The notes under the pieces are model-generated. The model saw only the letters and a list, made by a program, of their open reading frames with translations. It made no database searches and was not told the origin of the DNA. Shown piece by piece: positions 40,740 through 49,006 of a stretch of 64,000 nucleotides of DNA. The translations under genes were made by a program, and so were the position numbers. Position 1 is the first letter of the stretch, and each line of letters begins with the position of its first letter. The DNA comes from SG8-41 sp964521405 (GTDB lineage: Bacteria > Pseudomonadota > Gammaproteobacteria > Burkholderiales > SG8-41): contig CAZFRR010000277.1 in the NCBI GenBank assembly GCA_964521405.1, forward strand, positions 1 through 64,000. Reading direction: 5' to 3'.

Positions 40740-42107
40740 CTAGCCGCGCTTCTGCATCAAGGGCGCGAGGCCGGCGATCGACGGCAGCGCCTCCAGGCGC
40801 GACACGAGCTGCAGCACCTGTTCCACCCGATCGCGCTCTATCAGGACGCCCGCCAGGCGCCGGAACTTGGTTTCGATGATTTCCTGGTTGAACGGGAAAG
40901 TTTCGGAGCCCCTGGCGTCTTCCTGCTCGCCTGCGAGGACGCGACCGTTTTTCAGCCTGATCTCGACCCGCGTCATGCGGGGCCGGGATTCATCCGTCAG
41001 CGTGTAGGCGTCCAGCTTGTCCGCCACGGACAGCACCTCCGGGTCGCGCCACAAGGCCGGATCGATGTAAAGCTCCAGGTCGTTGCTGCCTTTCACCAGC
41101 CGGACGCCGAGGCTGTAGCCCAGGCTCGCCTGCGCGCTGATGACATCGTGCGGGCGCGAGATGGACGTGACATGCATCACCGACAACTCCCGCATGCCCA
41201 CCCTGATTTTTTCCACGTCGCGGAAATCGAACGGGTGGTCCCGGATGAGGTCGTTCACGATGTCGAGCGCGTTGTGGCACGAGCCGATGGTGGGATAGAT
41301 GCGGAAGCGGCACTGCGTGATGCAGTACGGCTGCCCGATGCCGGAGAACAAGGATTCCGGGTCGGACTCCCCGCCGCCGAAGGACGCAAAGATTCCGCGC
41401 TGCCCCTCGAAGACTGTCAGCGGACCGGTCAAACCTTCCTTCGCCATGAAGGCCGACTGGATGCCGCTGCGCAGGCCAATGGCGCCGTGTATGCGCTTCA
41501 CCTCGCCACCGGCCTGGTCGTATTCCAGTATGGACGAGGCATGGCTGCCCGCGATGGCGAAGGCGTGCGCCTGCTGTTCCTCGTCAAGCCCGATCAGCTT
41601 GCCGGCCGCGGCCGCGGCGCTGAAGACGCCGAACACCCCTTGCGGATGAAAATGGCGCTTGAACACGGATTTGAAAAGCGCCGCGCCCAGCCGTCCCTGC
41701 ACCTCGTAGCCGGCGACCATCGCGGCGATGATCTCCTTGCCGCTGGAACCGAGCTTCTCTGCCAGCGCCTGAACGGCCGGAACGACGATGACGCCGGTGT
41801 GCGCGCTGCCGAAGGAGCCATGATGTTGCAGCTCGCAGCTGTAGCTGAAAGTCGAATTGGCGTAGGCGGCGTAGGGCGCGCTCAACCGGTCCCCGTGGTA
41901 GGTCACGGTCGCCTCTTCCCGTCCCCCCAGCGAGCGGATGTAGCGATACACCGGCTGGATCCACGGCAAGGTGGATCCCCGGATCTGCACGCCGAGGGTA
42001 TCCAGCAGGCAGCGCTTCGCCTGGAAAATCACTTCCGGCGACAGGCTCTCGTACTTCAACCCTGTCACCCATCGGGCCAGCCTGCCGGCCACCGTTTCTG
42101 CTGCCAT
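40740..42107 (-). CDS. MmgE/PrpD family protein (4)
   Basis: 455 residues. LKYESLSPEVIFQAKRCLLDTLGVQIRGSTLPW, YANSTFSYSCELQHHGSFGSAHTGVIVVPAVQALA, AIAGSHASSILEYDQAGGEVKRIHGAIGLRSG and KEGLTGPLTVFEGQRG define a subgroup shared with protein 8 at 60166. In this copy the usual acidic DD before His reads CELQHH. GGGGGA lies five bases before the ATG. An SDR gene follows upstream-to-downstream on the opposite side of a 60-base gap, both on the minus strand, so 42973 to 40740 probably forms one transcript. Confidence 0.87.
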   Translation of the reverse strand: MAAETVAGRLARWVTGLKYESLSPEVIFQAKRCLLDTLGVQIRGSTLPWIQPVYRYIRSLGGREEATVTYHGDRLSAPYAAYANSTFSYSCELQHHGSFGSAHTGVIVVPAVQALAEKLGSSGKEIIAAMVAGYEVQGRLGAALFKSVFKRHFHPQGVFGVFSAAAAAGKLIGLDEEQQAHAFAIAGSHASSILEYDQAGGEVKRIHGAIGLRSGIQSAFMAKEGLTGPLTVFEGQRGIFASFGGGESDPESLFSGIGQPYCITQCRFRIYPTIGSCHNALDIVNDLIRDHPFDFRDVEKIRVGMRELSVMHVTSISRPHDVISAQASLGYSLGVRLVKGSNDLELYIDPALWRDPEVLSVADKLDAYTLTDESRPRMTRVEIRLKNGRVLAGEQEDARGSETFPFNQEIIETKFRRLAGVLIERDRVEQVLQLVSRLEALPSIAGLAPLMQKRG

Positions 42108-42169
42108 TACCTTCCCCCTGCCATGACGCTGGGTTCAATCCGTTTCATGGTTCTGGCGCGAAACGCCGA

Positions 42170-42973
42170 CTACATGTAGCCGCCGCCCGAGCAGATGATG
42201 CAGTCACCCGTGATGTAGGAGGATTCGTCGGAAGCCAGGAACACGGCGACGTTCGCCACTTCCTGCTGCGTCCCCTGCCGGCCCAGCGGCGACAGCTTGT
42301 TGCGATCGGCGTCCGAGGTGGTGGGATCGCCGACCTGGCCGGTGCGCACGGTCTCGCCCTTGTCATTGGTGTAGGTGTACCACTCGGGATTGCGGCGGTC
42401 GTTCTGAATGTTCGCGAGGCACAGCAGGTTGGCCCTGACGTTGTGCGGCCCGAACGCCTGCGCCAACCCCTTGATCAAGCCGTGCAGGCCGTGCTTGGAC
42501 GCCGCCAGGGCGGAGACGTACGGAAACGCCGCGGTCACGGCCGAGTTTCCGCCCAGTGCGATGAAGGCGCCGCTCCTGCGCTCGATCATTCCCGGCGCGA
42601 GCGCCTTGGCCAGGTAGAAAGTGGAATGCAGGTTGATCTCGAAAATCTGGTGCCATTCTTCGACCGAGTAATCCCACGGCAGCTTGTTGCTCCTCACGCC
42701 GGCGACACTCACCGAAATATCCACCTTGCCGAAACGGTCCAGGCCCTGTTTCACCACGCGGTTCACTTCTTCGTGATTGCCCATGTCGGCCAGCAGCGGG
42801 AGTGCCTTCACGCCCATGGCCTCGCATTGCTTCGCTACCGCGTTGAGCTCCTCCCGGCGCTGCCGGGCGACCAGGATGAGGTCGGCCCCCTCGCGCGCGA
42901 ACGTCAGCGCGATCGCCCTGCCGTTGTTGCGGCCGGCGCCGGAAATCAGCGCAGTCTTGCCTTTGAGTCGCAT
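42170..42973 (-). CDS. SDR-family oxidoreductase with atypical active site
   Basis: 267 residues. The Rossmann motif ISGAGRNNGRAIALTFAREGADLILVAR and VDISVSVAGV region are classical short-chain dehydrogenase features, and the C-terminal SSYITGDCIICSGGGYM is typical. At the catalytic YxxxK the sequence reads PYVSALAASK: Lys160 is present but the position four before it is Leu156; the nearest Tyr is 152. Ser144 is present. Either Tyr152 substitutes or activity differs. AGGAGG lies about six bases before the ATG. It probably shares a transcript with MmgE/PrpD protein 4; a 130-bp element precedes it. Confidence 0.82.
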   Translation of the reverse strand: MRLKGKTALISGAGRNNGRAIALTFAREGADLILVARQRREELNAVAKQCEAMGVKALPLLADMGNHEEVNRVVKQGLDRFGKVDISVSVAGVRSNKLPWDYSVEEWHQIFEINLHSTFYLAKALAPGMIERRSGAFIALGGNSAVTAAFPYVSALAASKHGLHGLIKGLAQAFGPHNVRANLLCLANIQNDRRNPEWYTYTNDKGETVRTGQVGDPTTSDADRNKLSPLGRQGTQQEVANVAVFLASDESSYITGDCIICSGGGYM

Positions 42974-43010
42974 GCCACCCTCCTGGTTGCAAATCTAGAA
43001 AAACTTTTTT

Positions 43011-43140
43011 GCCACAGAGAACACAGAGTTCACAGAGGAAGATCAGGAACGCATGTCATTTCAAGCCTCGCCCATCGGGTGAGTGTGGCGTGCTGACTCA
43101 ACCCCTTGAATCTCTCTGTGCTCTCTGTGATCTCTGTGGC
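43011..43140. repeat. 130-bp CACAGAG inverted-arm element, copy 3
   Basis: Same arms and flanks as the other copies, on the + strand, but here between two minus-strand genes (CapA-like and SDR), so transcription would read its complement. The middle shares CGCCCATCGGGTGAGTG-type sequence with copies 1, 2 and 4. Confidence 0.85.
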
Positions 43141-43178
43141 TGAATTACAGTTCTTAGGTTGAATGGCATTCCCGTCCG

Positions 43179-44318
43179 TCACGCGACCGACGTGTCGATC
43201 ACGACCTCGTTGCCTTCGACGCGGAATTTGTGGGGATGCTGGTCCGAGACCCACTCCGTCCATTCGAGAATTTCCTGGAACTTGGGATCGTCCGGCCCGA
43301 CGACGTAGGGCTGGGCCTGGGGATTGATGAAAGCGGGCAGGAACGAAACCCGCTCGATGCCGTTCTTGCCGATCACCGCTTTCGCGACCATGGTCTTCCT
43401 GCAGTGCGTCGGAAACTGGTACATGCCGTGAGGCGGCAGGCATTCCTTGTCGATCGGAAACCACACGAGGTTCCAGTCGAAGGTGTTGGCATCCCGCTTG
43501 TTCGAGCCGGTGGTCATGAAATTGCCGATGCTGTAGAAACAGACTTTTCCCTTGTAGACCTCGATCGCCTTGATGGAATGGGCGTGATGGCCCAGGATCA
43601 GGTCACAGCCGGCGTCGATGGCTGCGTGCGCAACCGGCGGCTGGTAGGTGCAGATCGTCTTCGGGATATGGCGCAGGCCCCAGTGGATCGACATGATCAC
43701 CACGTCTGCCTGCTGCTTCGCCTTGCGGATGTCTTCCTGCATGGCCTTCACGTCTTCCTCGTAGGGCTCGGTGAAGATCGTCGGCGGCGTGCCGGGCTGG
43801 AATTCCTCGGGGGCGTAGTAGGAATGCGCCCGCACCGGGGCAATGCCCGCCTTGGTCGCACCCGCCGCCTGCCCGTCCCGCAGCACCGAGCAATAGGCGA
43901 GAAAAGCGATCTTGACGCCCTTCACTTCCACGATGGCCGGCTTGCGCGCCTCTTCGGCATTCCTGCCGGCGCCGATGGGATGCTTGCCCATGCCGCGGAA
44001 GAGTTCGACGGTATCCAGCACCGCTTCCGGGCCCCAATCCATCGCGTGATTGCTGGCGAGCGAGATGATGTCCATGCCCGACGCCTGCCAGACCGCCGCC
44101 ATCTCGGGGTCGAGGCGCGTCAATTGCCCGCCCGGCCCCTTGGAGAACTGCGGCTCCCACCCTCTTCTGGAATAAGTCCTTTCGCACTGACCGAATCTCA
44201 GATCCGCCTGCCGCAGCACCGGCGCTATGAGATCGGCAAACTTCCCGGTGGGCCCGGACACGGGACCGATGTCCCCGCCGGCCATCAGCGTAACTGTGCG
44301 TGAAGTGTTTTCAGACAT
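43179..44318 (-). CDS. CapA-family metallophosphatase-like protein
   Basis: 379 residues. The poly-gamma-glutamate synthesis CapA fold shows LMAGGDIGPVSG, ISLASNHAMDWGPEAVLDTVELFRGMGKHPIGAG, VVIMSIHWGLRHI and LILGHHAHSIKAIEVYKGKVCFYSIGNF, the metal-site blocks of the calcineurin-like superfamily. No signal peptide or membrane anchor, unlike classical CapA, so it is cytoplasmic and probably unrelated to capsule. I start at ATG 44318 (AAAGG six bases upstream) rather than 44324. It lies downstream of Bug receptors 12 and 13 on the minus strand. Substrate unknown. Confidence 0.82.
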   Translation of the reverse strand: MSENTSRTVTLMAGGDIGPVSGPTGKFADLIAPVLRQADLRFGQCERTYSRRGWEPQFSKGPGGQLTRLDPEMAAVWQASGMDIISLASNHAMDWGPEAVLDTVELFRGMGKHPIGAGRNAEEARKPAIVEVKGVKIAFLAYCSVLRDGQAAGATKAGIAPVRAHSYYAPEEFQPGTPPTIFTEPYEEDVKAMQEDIRKAKQQADVVIMSIHWGLRHIPKTICTYQPPVAHAAIDAGCDLILGHHAHSIKAIEVYKGKVCFYSIGNFMTTGSNKRDANTFDWNLVWFPIDKECLPPHGMYQFPTHCRKTMVAKAVIGKNGIERVSFLPAFINPQAQPYVVGPDDPKFQEILEWTEWVSDQHPHKFRVEGNEVVIDTSVA

Positions 44319-44361
44319 TTCCATCCTTTATAGAAAAGATTCCGCCCAACTCCGATCGTCC

Positions 44362-45312
44362 CTATTTCGAGCCGATGCCGACGCCGGCGGCTTTCAGCAC
44401 CTTGCCGATGCTGGCCATCTCCGCCTTCATGGTGGCGGTAAATTCTTCCGGGGTACTGGCGGAAGTCTCGATCCCGCCTCGCAAAAACATCTCTTTCGCT
44501 TCCGCCGACTCAAGATAGCGCCTGACTTCCCGGTTCAATCGGGAAACGATCGCCTGCGGCGTGCCCGCCGGGGCAAACAATCCGTGCATCGCTTCCGATA
44601 CGTAGCCGGGAATGCCGGATGCCGCGATCGTCGGCACGCCCGGGGCAAGGGCCGAAGGCCCGGTACTGCCGACCGCCAGCGCCCGCAGGCGCCCCGACTT
44701 GATGTGCGAGGCCACCCCGCCGGCGGAGGGAAACATCACCTGGACTTCGCCGCTCATGACCGCGGTCATGGCCGGTCCGCTGCCCTTGTAGGGCACGCGC
44801 ACGATGTTGACGCCGGCCATGTGGTTGAACAGGACCGCGCCAAGATGGTTCGAACCACCGGGCGCGCCGGAACCGTAATTCAACTGGCCTGGTTTGGCCT
44901 TCGCGAGAGCGATGAGGTCCTTGACGGACTTCACCGGCATCGAGGGATGCACCACCAGGATCACCGGCGCCTTATCGATGATCGAAATCGGCGAAAAATC
45001 GTTGATGGGATCGTAGTTCGTCGGCTCCACCAGCGGCCCGATCCAGTGGGGACTCCCACTGACCAGCAGGGTGTAGCCATCGGGCGGCGCCTTGGCCACG
45101 ATTTCCCCGATGAGCACGGTCGGCCGATTGTCCACGATCACCTGCTGGCCCAGTGCCGGCGAAATTCCCTGCGCGACCAGGCGCGCCGGGAAATCGTTGC
45201 CACCCCCGACGGGAGAGGTGATGACGCGAATCGCCCGGCCAGGGTAACCCTGGCCCAACGCCGCGCTGCTCACCATGAGCACCGCGATTGTCGCCACAAC
45301 GGTTCTCTTCAT
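44362..45312 (-). CDS. Bug-family substrate-binding protein (12), TS-loop subgroup
   Basis: 316 residues. The signal peptide (MKRTVVATIAVLMVSSAALGQ) precedes GYPGRAIRVITSPVGGGNDFPAR. DNRPTVLIGEIVAK and LLVSGSPHWIGPLV match receptors 10 and 11, as does a C-terminus with MFLRGGIETSASTPEEFTATMKAEM and an AG-rich end. GGAGGGG lies about six bases before the ATG. It is grouped with receptor 13 and the CapA-like gene rather than a TcuA gene. Confidence 0.9.
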   Translation of the reverse strand: MKRTVVATIAVLMVSSAALGQGYPGRAIRVITSPVGGGNDFPARLVAQGISPALGQQVIVDNRPTVLIGEIVAKAPPDGYTLLVSGSPHWIGPLVEPTNYDPINDFSPISIIDKAPVILVVHPSMPVKSVKDLIALAKAKPGQLNYGSGAPGGSNHLGAVLFNHMAGVNIVRVPYKGSGPAMTAVMSGEVQVMFPSAGGVASHIKSGRLRALAVGSTGPSALAPGVPTIAASGIPGYVSEAMHGLFAPAGTPQAIVSRLNREVRRYLESAEAKEMFLRGGIETSASTPEEFTATMKAEMASIGKVLKAAGVGIGSK

Positions 45313-45343
45313 ATGCCCCTCCGTCTTATCGGCCCGCGGCCAT

Positions 45344-46363
45344 TTACGGGTTTTGAGAGCCGGGTTTACCGGACAGGACTTCCCGGACCACCTTGCCCCA
45401 CAGCGCGTTTTCCGCCGTCACGAACGCGGCAAACTCCTGCCGCGAGCTGCTTGCGGCCACTTCGGCCCCCTGCTCCGAAATCTTTTGCCGCACATCGGGC
45501 GCGCTCAGCACCTTGCCCGTCACATCGGCATAGAGTTGATTGACGATGGGCCCGGGGGTCCTGGCCGGATAAAAAAGACCGAACCACGGGCTCACGTTGA
45601 AGCCCGGCAGCAGCGTCTCCGCCATCGTGGGCACCTCCGGCAGGACCGGGCTGCGGCTCGTGCTGGCCATGGCAATCGCGCGCAACTTGCCTGATTTCAC
45701 GTGCGGCAACAAGGCGACCATGCCGCCGATGGCCGCCTGGACGTGGCCGCCGAGCAACTCGGTGATCGCAGGCCCCATCCCCTTGTATGGAACGTGGACG
45801 AGATCGATGCCAGCCGCGCGCTTGAAGAGTTCGAACGCCAGGTGCTGGGACGTCCCGGTTCCGGACGAACCGTAGCTGTACTTTCCGGGGGAAGCCTTGG
45901 CCAGCGCCACAAATTCCTTCAACGTTACGGCCGGCACACCGGGGTGAACCGCCAGCAACTGCGGTGAAAACGCGATACGCGTGACCGGCGTGAAGTCCTT
46001 GATCGGGTCAAACGGCAAGTCCCGGTATACCGCGGGGTTGATGGCATGCGTCGTTTGCAGGCCGAACAACAGCGTGTAGCCGTCGGCCGGCGCCTTGGCG
46101 ACCAGCTCGGTGCCGATGGAACCTCCCGCGCCGCCGCGGTTGTCGATCACCACCTGCCTTTTCCAGATCTCGGCGAGCTTCTGCGCCACTACCCGCGCCA
46201 CGATATCGGTGGTGCCCCCGGGGGCGAAAGGAACCACCAGGCGCACCGGCTTCACCGGATACTCGGCAGCCGCGCAGGTGGAAAACAGCAGCACGAGCGC
46301 GGCCCCGGCTCCTGCAATCGACCGCCAACGGCCACGCAAATAAACGGGAAATGAACTTTTCAA
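45344..46363 (-). CDS. Bug-family substrate-binding protein (13)
   Basis: 339 residues from a TTG start; no ATG lies between it and the mature sequence. The leader VYLRGRWRSIAGAGAALVLLFSTCAAA is a long signal peptide with an Arg-rich n-region. EYPVKPVRLVVPFAPGGTTDIVAR, DNRGGAGGSIGTELV and ADGYTLLFG are canonical. AGGAG is 10 bases upstream. Its own stop is 31 bases before receptor 12, so the two probably share a transcript with the SDR gene upstream at 46434. Confidence 0.85.
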   Translation of the reverse strand: MKSSFPVYLRGRWRSIAGAGAALVLLFSTCAAAEYPVKPVRLVVPFAPGGTTDIVARVVAQKLAEIWKRQVVIDNRGGAGGSIGTELVAKAPADGYTLLFGLQTTHAINPAVYRDLPFDPIKDFTPVTRIAFSPQLLAVHPGVPAVTLKEFVALAKASPGKYSYGSSGTGTSQHLAFELFKRAAGIDLVHVPYKGMGPAITELLGGHVQAAIGGMVALLPHVKSGKLRAIAMASTSRSPVLPEVPTMAETLLPGFNVSPWFGLFYPARTPGPIVNQLYADVTGKVLSAPDVRQKISEQGAEVAASSSRQEFAAFVTAENALWGKVVREVLSGKPGSQNP

Positions 46364-46401
46364 TGCCCTTGACTCCTGACCTGCTACAGTCGGTATGCAT
46401 C

Positions 46402-46435
46402 AGGAGTTTGTCGGAGCCGGTTCCGACAAACTCCT
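46402..46435. repeat. AGGAGTTTGTCGGA palindrome, copy 1
   Basis: Perfect 14-base arms with a six-base loop. On the minus strand the SDR stop codon TAG supplies its first bases (TAGGAGTTTGTCGGA). The same word follows the stop of MmgE/PrpD protein 5 at 50432. Likely also a terminator. Confidence 0.85.
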
Positions 46436-47222
46436 AGGGCATGGCAAATCCGCCGTTCACGCTCACGACCTGCCCGGTGATCCACGACGCCTTGTCGCTC
46501 GCCAGAAACGCGATCGTCGCGGCGATGTCGTCGGGCTCTCCGAGGCGGCCGGCTGGGTACATCCTCAATACGTTCTGCATGCGGCGTTGGTATTTTTCCT
46601 CGCCCATATCGGTGCGCATGCGCGCCTCCCGTTCCTGGCGCAATTCGGTGTTCGTAGCCCCTGGCGAGACGACATTCAGCGTGACGCCGGACTTGCCCAC
46701 TTCCTGCGCCACGGATTTAACGAGCGCGACCACGCCGCCCTTGGCCGCGGCGTAATACGACAGCCGGGCCTGGCCGAGCCTGGCCGCGTCCGACGCGAGG
46801 CATACCACGCGCCCATAGCGCCTCGCCACCATGTCGGGCAGCACCTGGTGCAGGCACAGCATCGGGCCGTGCAGGCACACGTCGATCATGCGCCGCCAGT
46901 CAGCCGGTTTCGATTCGAGAAAAAGCTTGTCGTCGAGTATGGCCGCGCTGCTGACGAAAATGTCGATGGGGCCCAGTTTTCCCGCGGCCTGGGTAATCAT
47001 CGTGCCGACATCGCTTTCGGAGGTCACATCCGCGCGCAGCCCGATCGCCTGCGCCCCGGTTTCACCGGAGAGCTTCCTCGCCGCCTGCTCCACCATCACG
47101 CCGTTGATATCGACCAGCGCCACCTTCGCGCCGCCTTCGGCAAACAGTTTCGCCGCCGCGTAGCCGATGCCCCGCGCGCCGCCCGTGATCAGCGCCGTCC
47201 TGCCGTCAAAACGCAGATTCAT
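46434..47222 (-). CDS. SDR-family oxidoreductase (canonical)
   Basis: 262 residues. The TGGARGIGYAAAKLF dinucleotide motif, VALVDINGVMVE (Asp suggests NAD preference), SSAAI in place of NNAG, catalytic SDAARLGQARLSYYAAAKGG with YxxxK intact, and SPGATNTE are present. It ends with GQVVSVNGGFAMP. The probable role is oxidation of a hydroxy-acyl or hydroxy-acid intermediate. The start at 47222 gives MNLRFDGRTALITGG; a GGGGAGCGGGCGAGG tract lies just upstream. It is divergent from TcuA-like copy 2 and its stop lies in a palindromic repeat. Confidence 0.88.
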   Translation of the reverse strand: MNLRFDGRTALITGGARGIGYAAAKLFAEGGAKVALVDINGVMVEQAARKLSGETGAQAIGLRADVTSESDVGTMITQAAGKLGPIDIFVSSAAILDDKLFLESKPADWRRMIDVCLHGPMLCLHQVLPDMVARRYGRVVCLASDAARLGQARLSYYAAAKGGVVALVKSVAQEVGKSGVTLNVVSPGATNTELRQEREARMRTDMGEEKYQRRMQNVLRMYPAGRLGEPDDIAATIAFLASDKASWITGQVVSVNGGFAMP

Positions 47223-47332
47223 CCTCGCCCGCTCCCCGCCGGAAGTGAAAATCCGAAGACTGCAAAATGAAACCAACCGCCTGTTTTCCGGCCATCATAC
47301 CCTCAGGCCCGCGCCTGCCGCTGCTGTTCTAC

Positions 47333-47357
47333 TGGATGGAACCGGGTCCGATGATTG
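47333..47357. promoter_or_regulatory. Shared motif GGAACCGGGTCCGATGATTG upstream of second tcuA
   Basis: Counterpart of 39253-39272, here about 95 bases before the GTG start. The preceding bases TGGAT and TGGAC are also similar. It lies in the SDR/TcuA divergent region. Confidence 0.5.
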
Positions 47358-47452
47358 ACGGGAGGGCGCCATATTACGTAGAGTGCCGCCTGTCGGAAGC
47401 CGGCGCCGATCGTCCAGCGCCCCTCCCCACCCGGAGCGGTCCCTTTTCCACC

Positions 47453-48943
47453 GTGAGCAGCCTGAAATATGACGTGTTGGTCGTAGGCGGCGGCAATGCC
47501 GCGCTCTCTGCCGCGCTCTCCGCGGCCGAGCATGGCGCGCGGGTTGCCGTGCTCGAACGGGCGCCCGAGGAGGAACGCGGGGGCAACAGCGCGTTTACCG
47601 CCGGCACGATGCGCGCGGTGTATTCGGGACTGGAGGACATCCGGCGGCTCGTTCCCGACCTGAGCGACGCGGAGATCGCCGAAACCGACTTCTCCAGCTA
47701 TAGCACCGAGCAGTTCTTCGACGACATGGCGCGCGTCACGCGTTACCGCACCAACCCGGACCTGTGCGAAGTGCTGGTCAAGGGCAGCAACGACGCGCTG
47801 CACTGGCTGCGCGCCCAGGGCGTGCGTTTCATTCCCGTCTATGCCGCGCAGTCGTTCAAGGTCGACGGCAAGCGCAAGTTCTGGGGCGGCGTGACGGTCG
47901 GCGCGGTGGGCGGCGGCATCGGGCTGGTCGATTTTCTGTACGCCGCCGCTAAGCGCGCCGGGATCGATGTTTACTACGAGGCCGAAGCGCGCCAGCTGTT
48001 GCAGGCGGATCGCATCGTGCACGGTGTCCAGGTGGATATCGCCGGGAAGCGGACGAACCTGCAGGCGGGCGCGGTGATCATGGCCTGCGGCGGCTTCCAG
48101 GCAAACGCCGAGTGGCGCACGCGCTACCTCGGCCCCGGCTGGGACATGGCCAAGGTGCGCGGCACGCGCTACAACACCGGCGGCGGCATCCGCATGGCGC
48201 TGGAAGCGGGCGCCCAGCCCTACGGCAACTGGTCGGGCTGCCACGCCACGGAATGGGACATGAACGCGCCGGATTTCGGCGACCGCGCCGTCGGCGACCG
48301 TTTTCAGAAACACAGCTACCCCTTCTGCGTGATGGTGAACAACGAAGGCCGCCGCTTCGTCGACGAGGGCGCGGATTTTCGCAATTACACCTACGCCAAG
48401 TACGGGCGCATCATTCTCGAGCAGCCCGGGCAGGTGGCCTGGCAGATCTGGGATTCGAAGGTGCTCCACCTGCAGCGCGAGGAATACCACATCAAGCGGG
48501 CGACGAAAGTGCGCGCCGATACGCTGGAAGCGCTGGTGGCGAAGATGGAAGGCGTCGATCCCGCGCAGTTTCTGCAAACCATTCGCGAGTACAATGCTGC
48601 GGTGAAGCAATCGGTCCCCTTCAACCCGAACGTCCTCGACGGCCGCGGCACGGCAGGACTCGCCATTCCAAAATCGAACTGGGCGAACACGATCGAGGCC
48701 GGCCCGTTCGAAGCCTACGGTGTCACCTGCGGCATCACATTCACCTTCGGCGGCGTCAAGATCAACACCGAAGCCCAGGTCCTCGACATGGCCGACCGCC
48801 CGCTATCCGGCCTTTACGCGGCGGGCGAAATGGCGGCGGGCGTGTTCTACTTCAATTATCCCGGCAGCAGCGGCCTCACCAACGGCACCGTGTTCGGGCG
48901 CATCGCCGGGCGGAACGCGGCGAAATTCTCAAAACATCACTGA
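47453..48943 (+). CDS. tcuA: FAD-dependent tricarballylate dehydrogenase-like flavoprotein (TcuA family), copy 2
   Basis: 496 residues from GTG 47453, giving MSSLKYDVLVVGGGNAALSAAL, which lines up with copy 1. Earlier ATGs (47267, 47351) add up to 62 residues of no family resemblance. ERAPEEERGGNSAFTAGTMRAVYSG, MACGGFQANAEWRTRYLGPGWDMAKVRGTRYNTGGGIRMALEAGAQPYGNW and GLYAAGEMAAGVFYFNYPGSSGLTNGTVFGRIAG parallel copy 1 closely. MmgE/PrpD protein 5 begins 63 bases after its stop, repeating the TcuA/PrpD linkage. Substrate inferred from family only; no TcuB here. Confidence 0.83.
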   Translation: MSSLKYDVLVVGGGNAALSAALSAAEHGARVAVLERAPEEERGGNSAFTAGTMRAVYSGLEDIRRLVPDLSDAEIAETDFSSYSTEQFFDDMARVTRYRTNPDLCEVLVKGSNDALHWLRAQGVRFIPVYAAQSFKVDGKRKFWGGVTVGAVGGGIGLVDFLYAAAKRAGIDVYYEAEARQLLQADRIVHGVQVDIAGKRTNLQAGAVIMACGGFQANAEWRTRYLGPGWDMAKVRGTRYNTGGGIRMALEAGAQPYGNWSGCHATEWDMNAPDFGDRAVGDRFQKHSYPFCVMVNNEGRRFVDEGADFRNYTYAKYGRIILEQPGQVAWQIWDSKVLHLQREEYHIKRATKVRADTLEALVAKMEGVDPAQFLQTIREYNAAVKQSVPFNPNVLDGRGTAGLAIPKSNWANTIEAGPFEAYGVTCGITFTFGGVKINTEAQVLDMADRPLSGLYAAGEMAAGVFYFNYPGSSGLTNGTVFGRIAGRNAAKFSKHH

Positions 48944-49006
48944 TTTTTTTTCATCCGCATACCGCACATTTCCAGGAACTCACCCGCTATCCCAGGAGAA
49001 CAGAGC

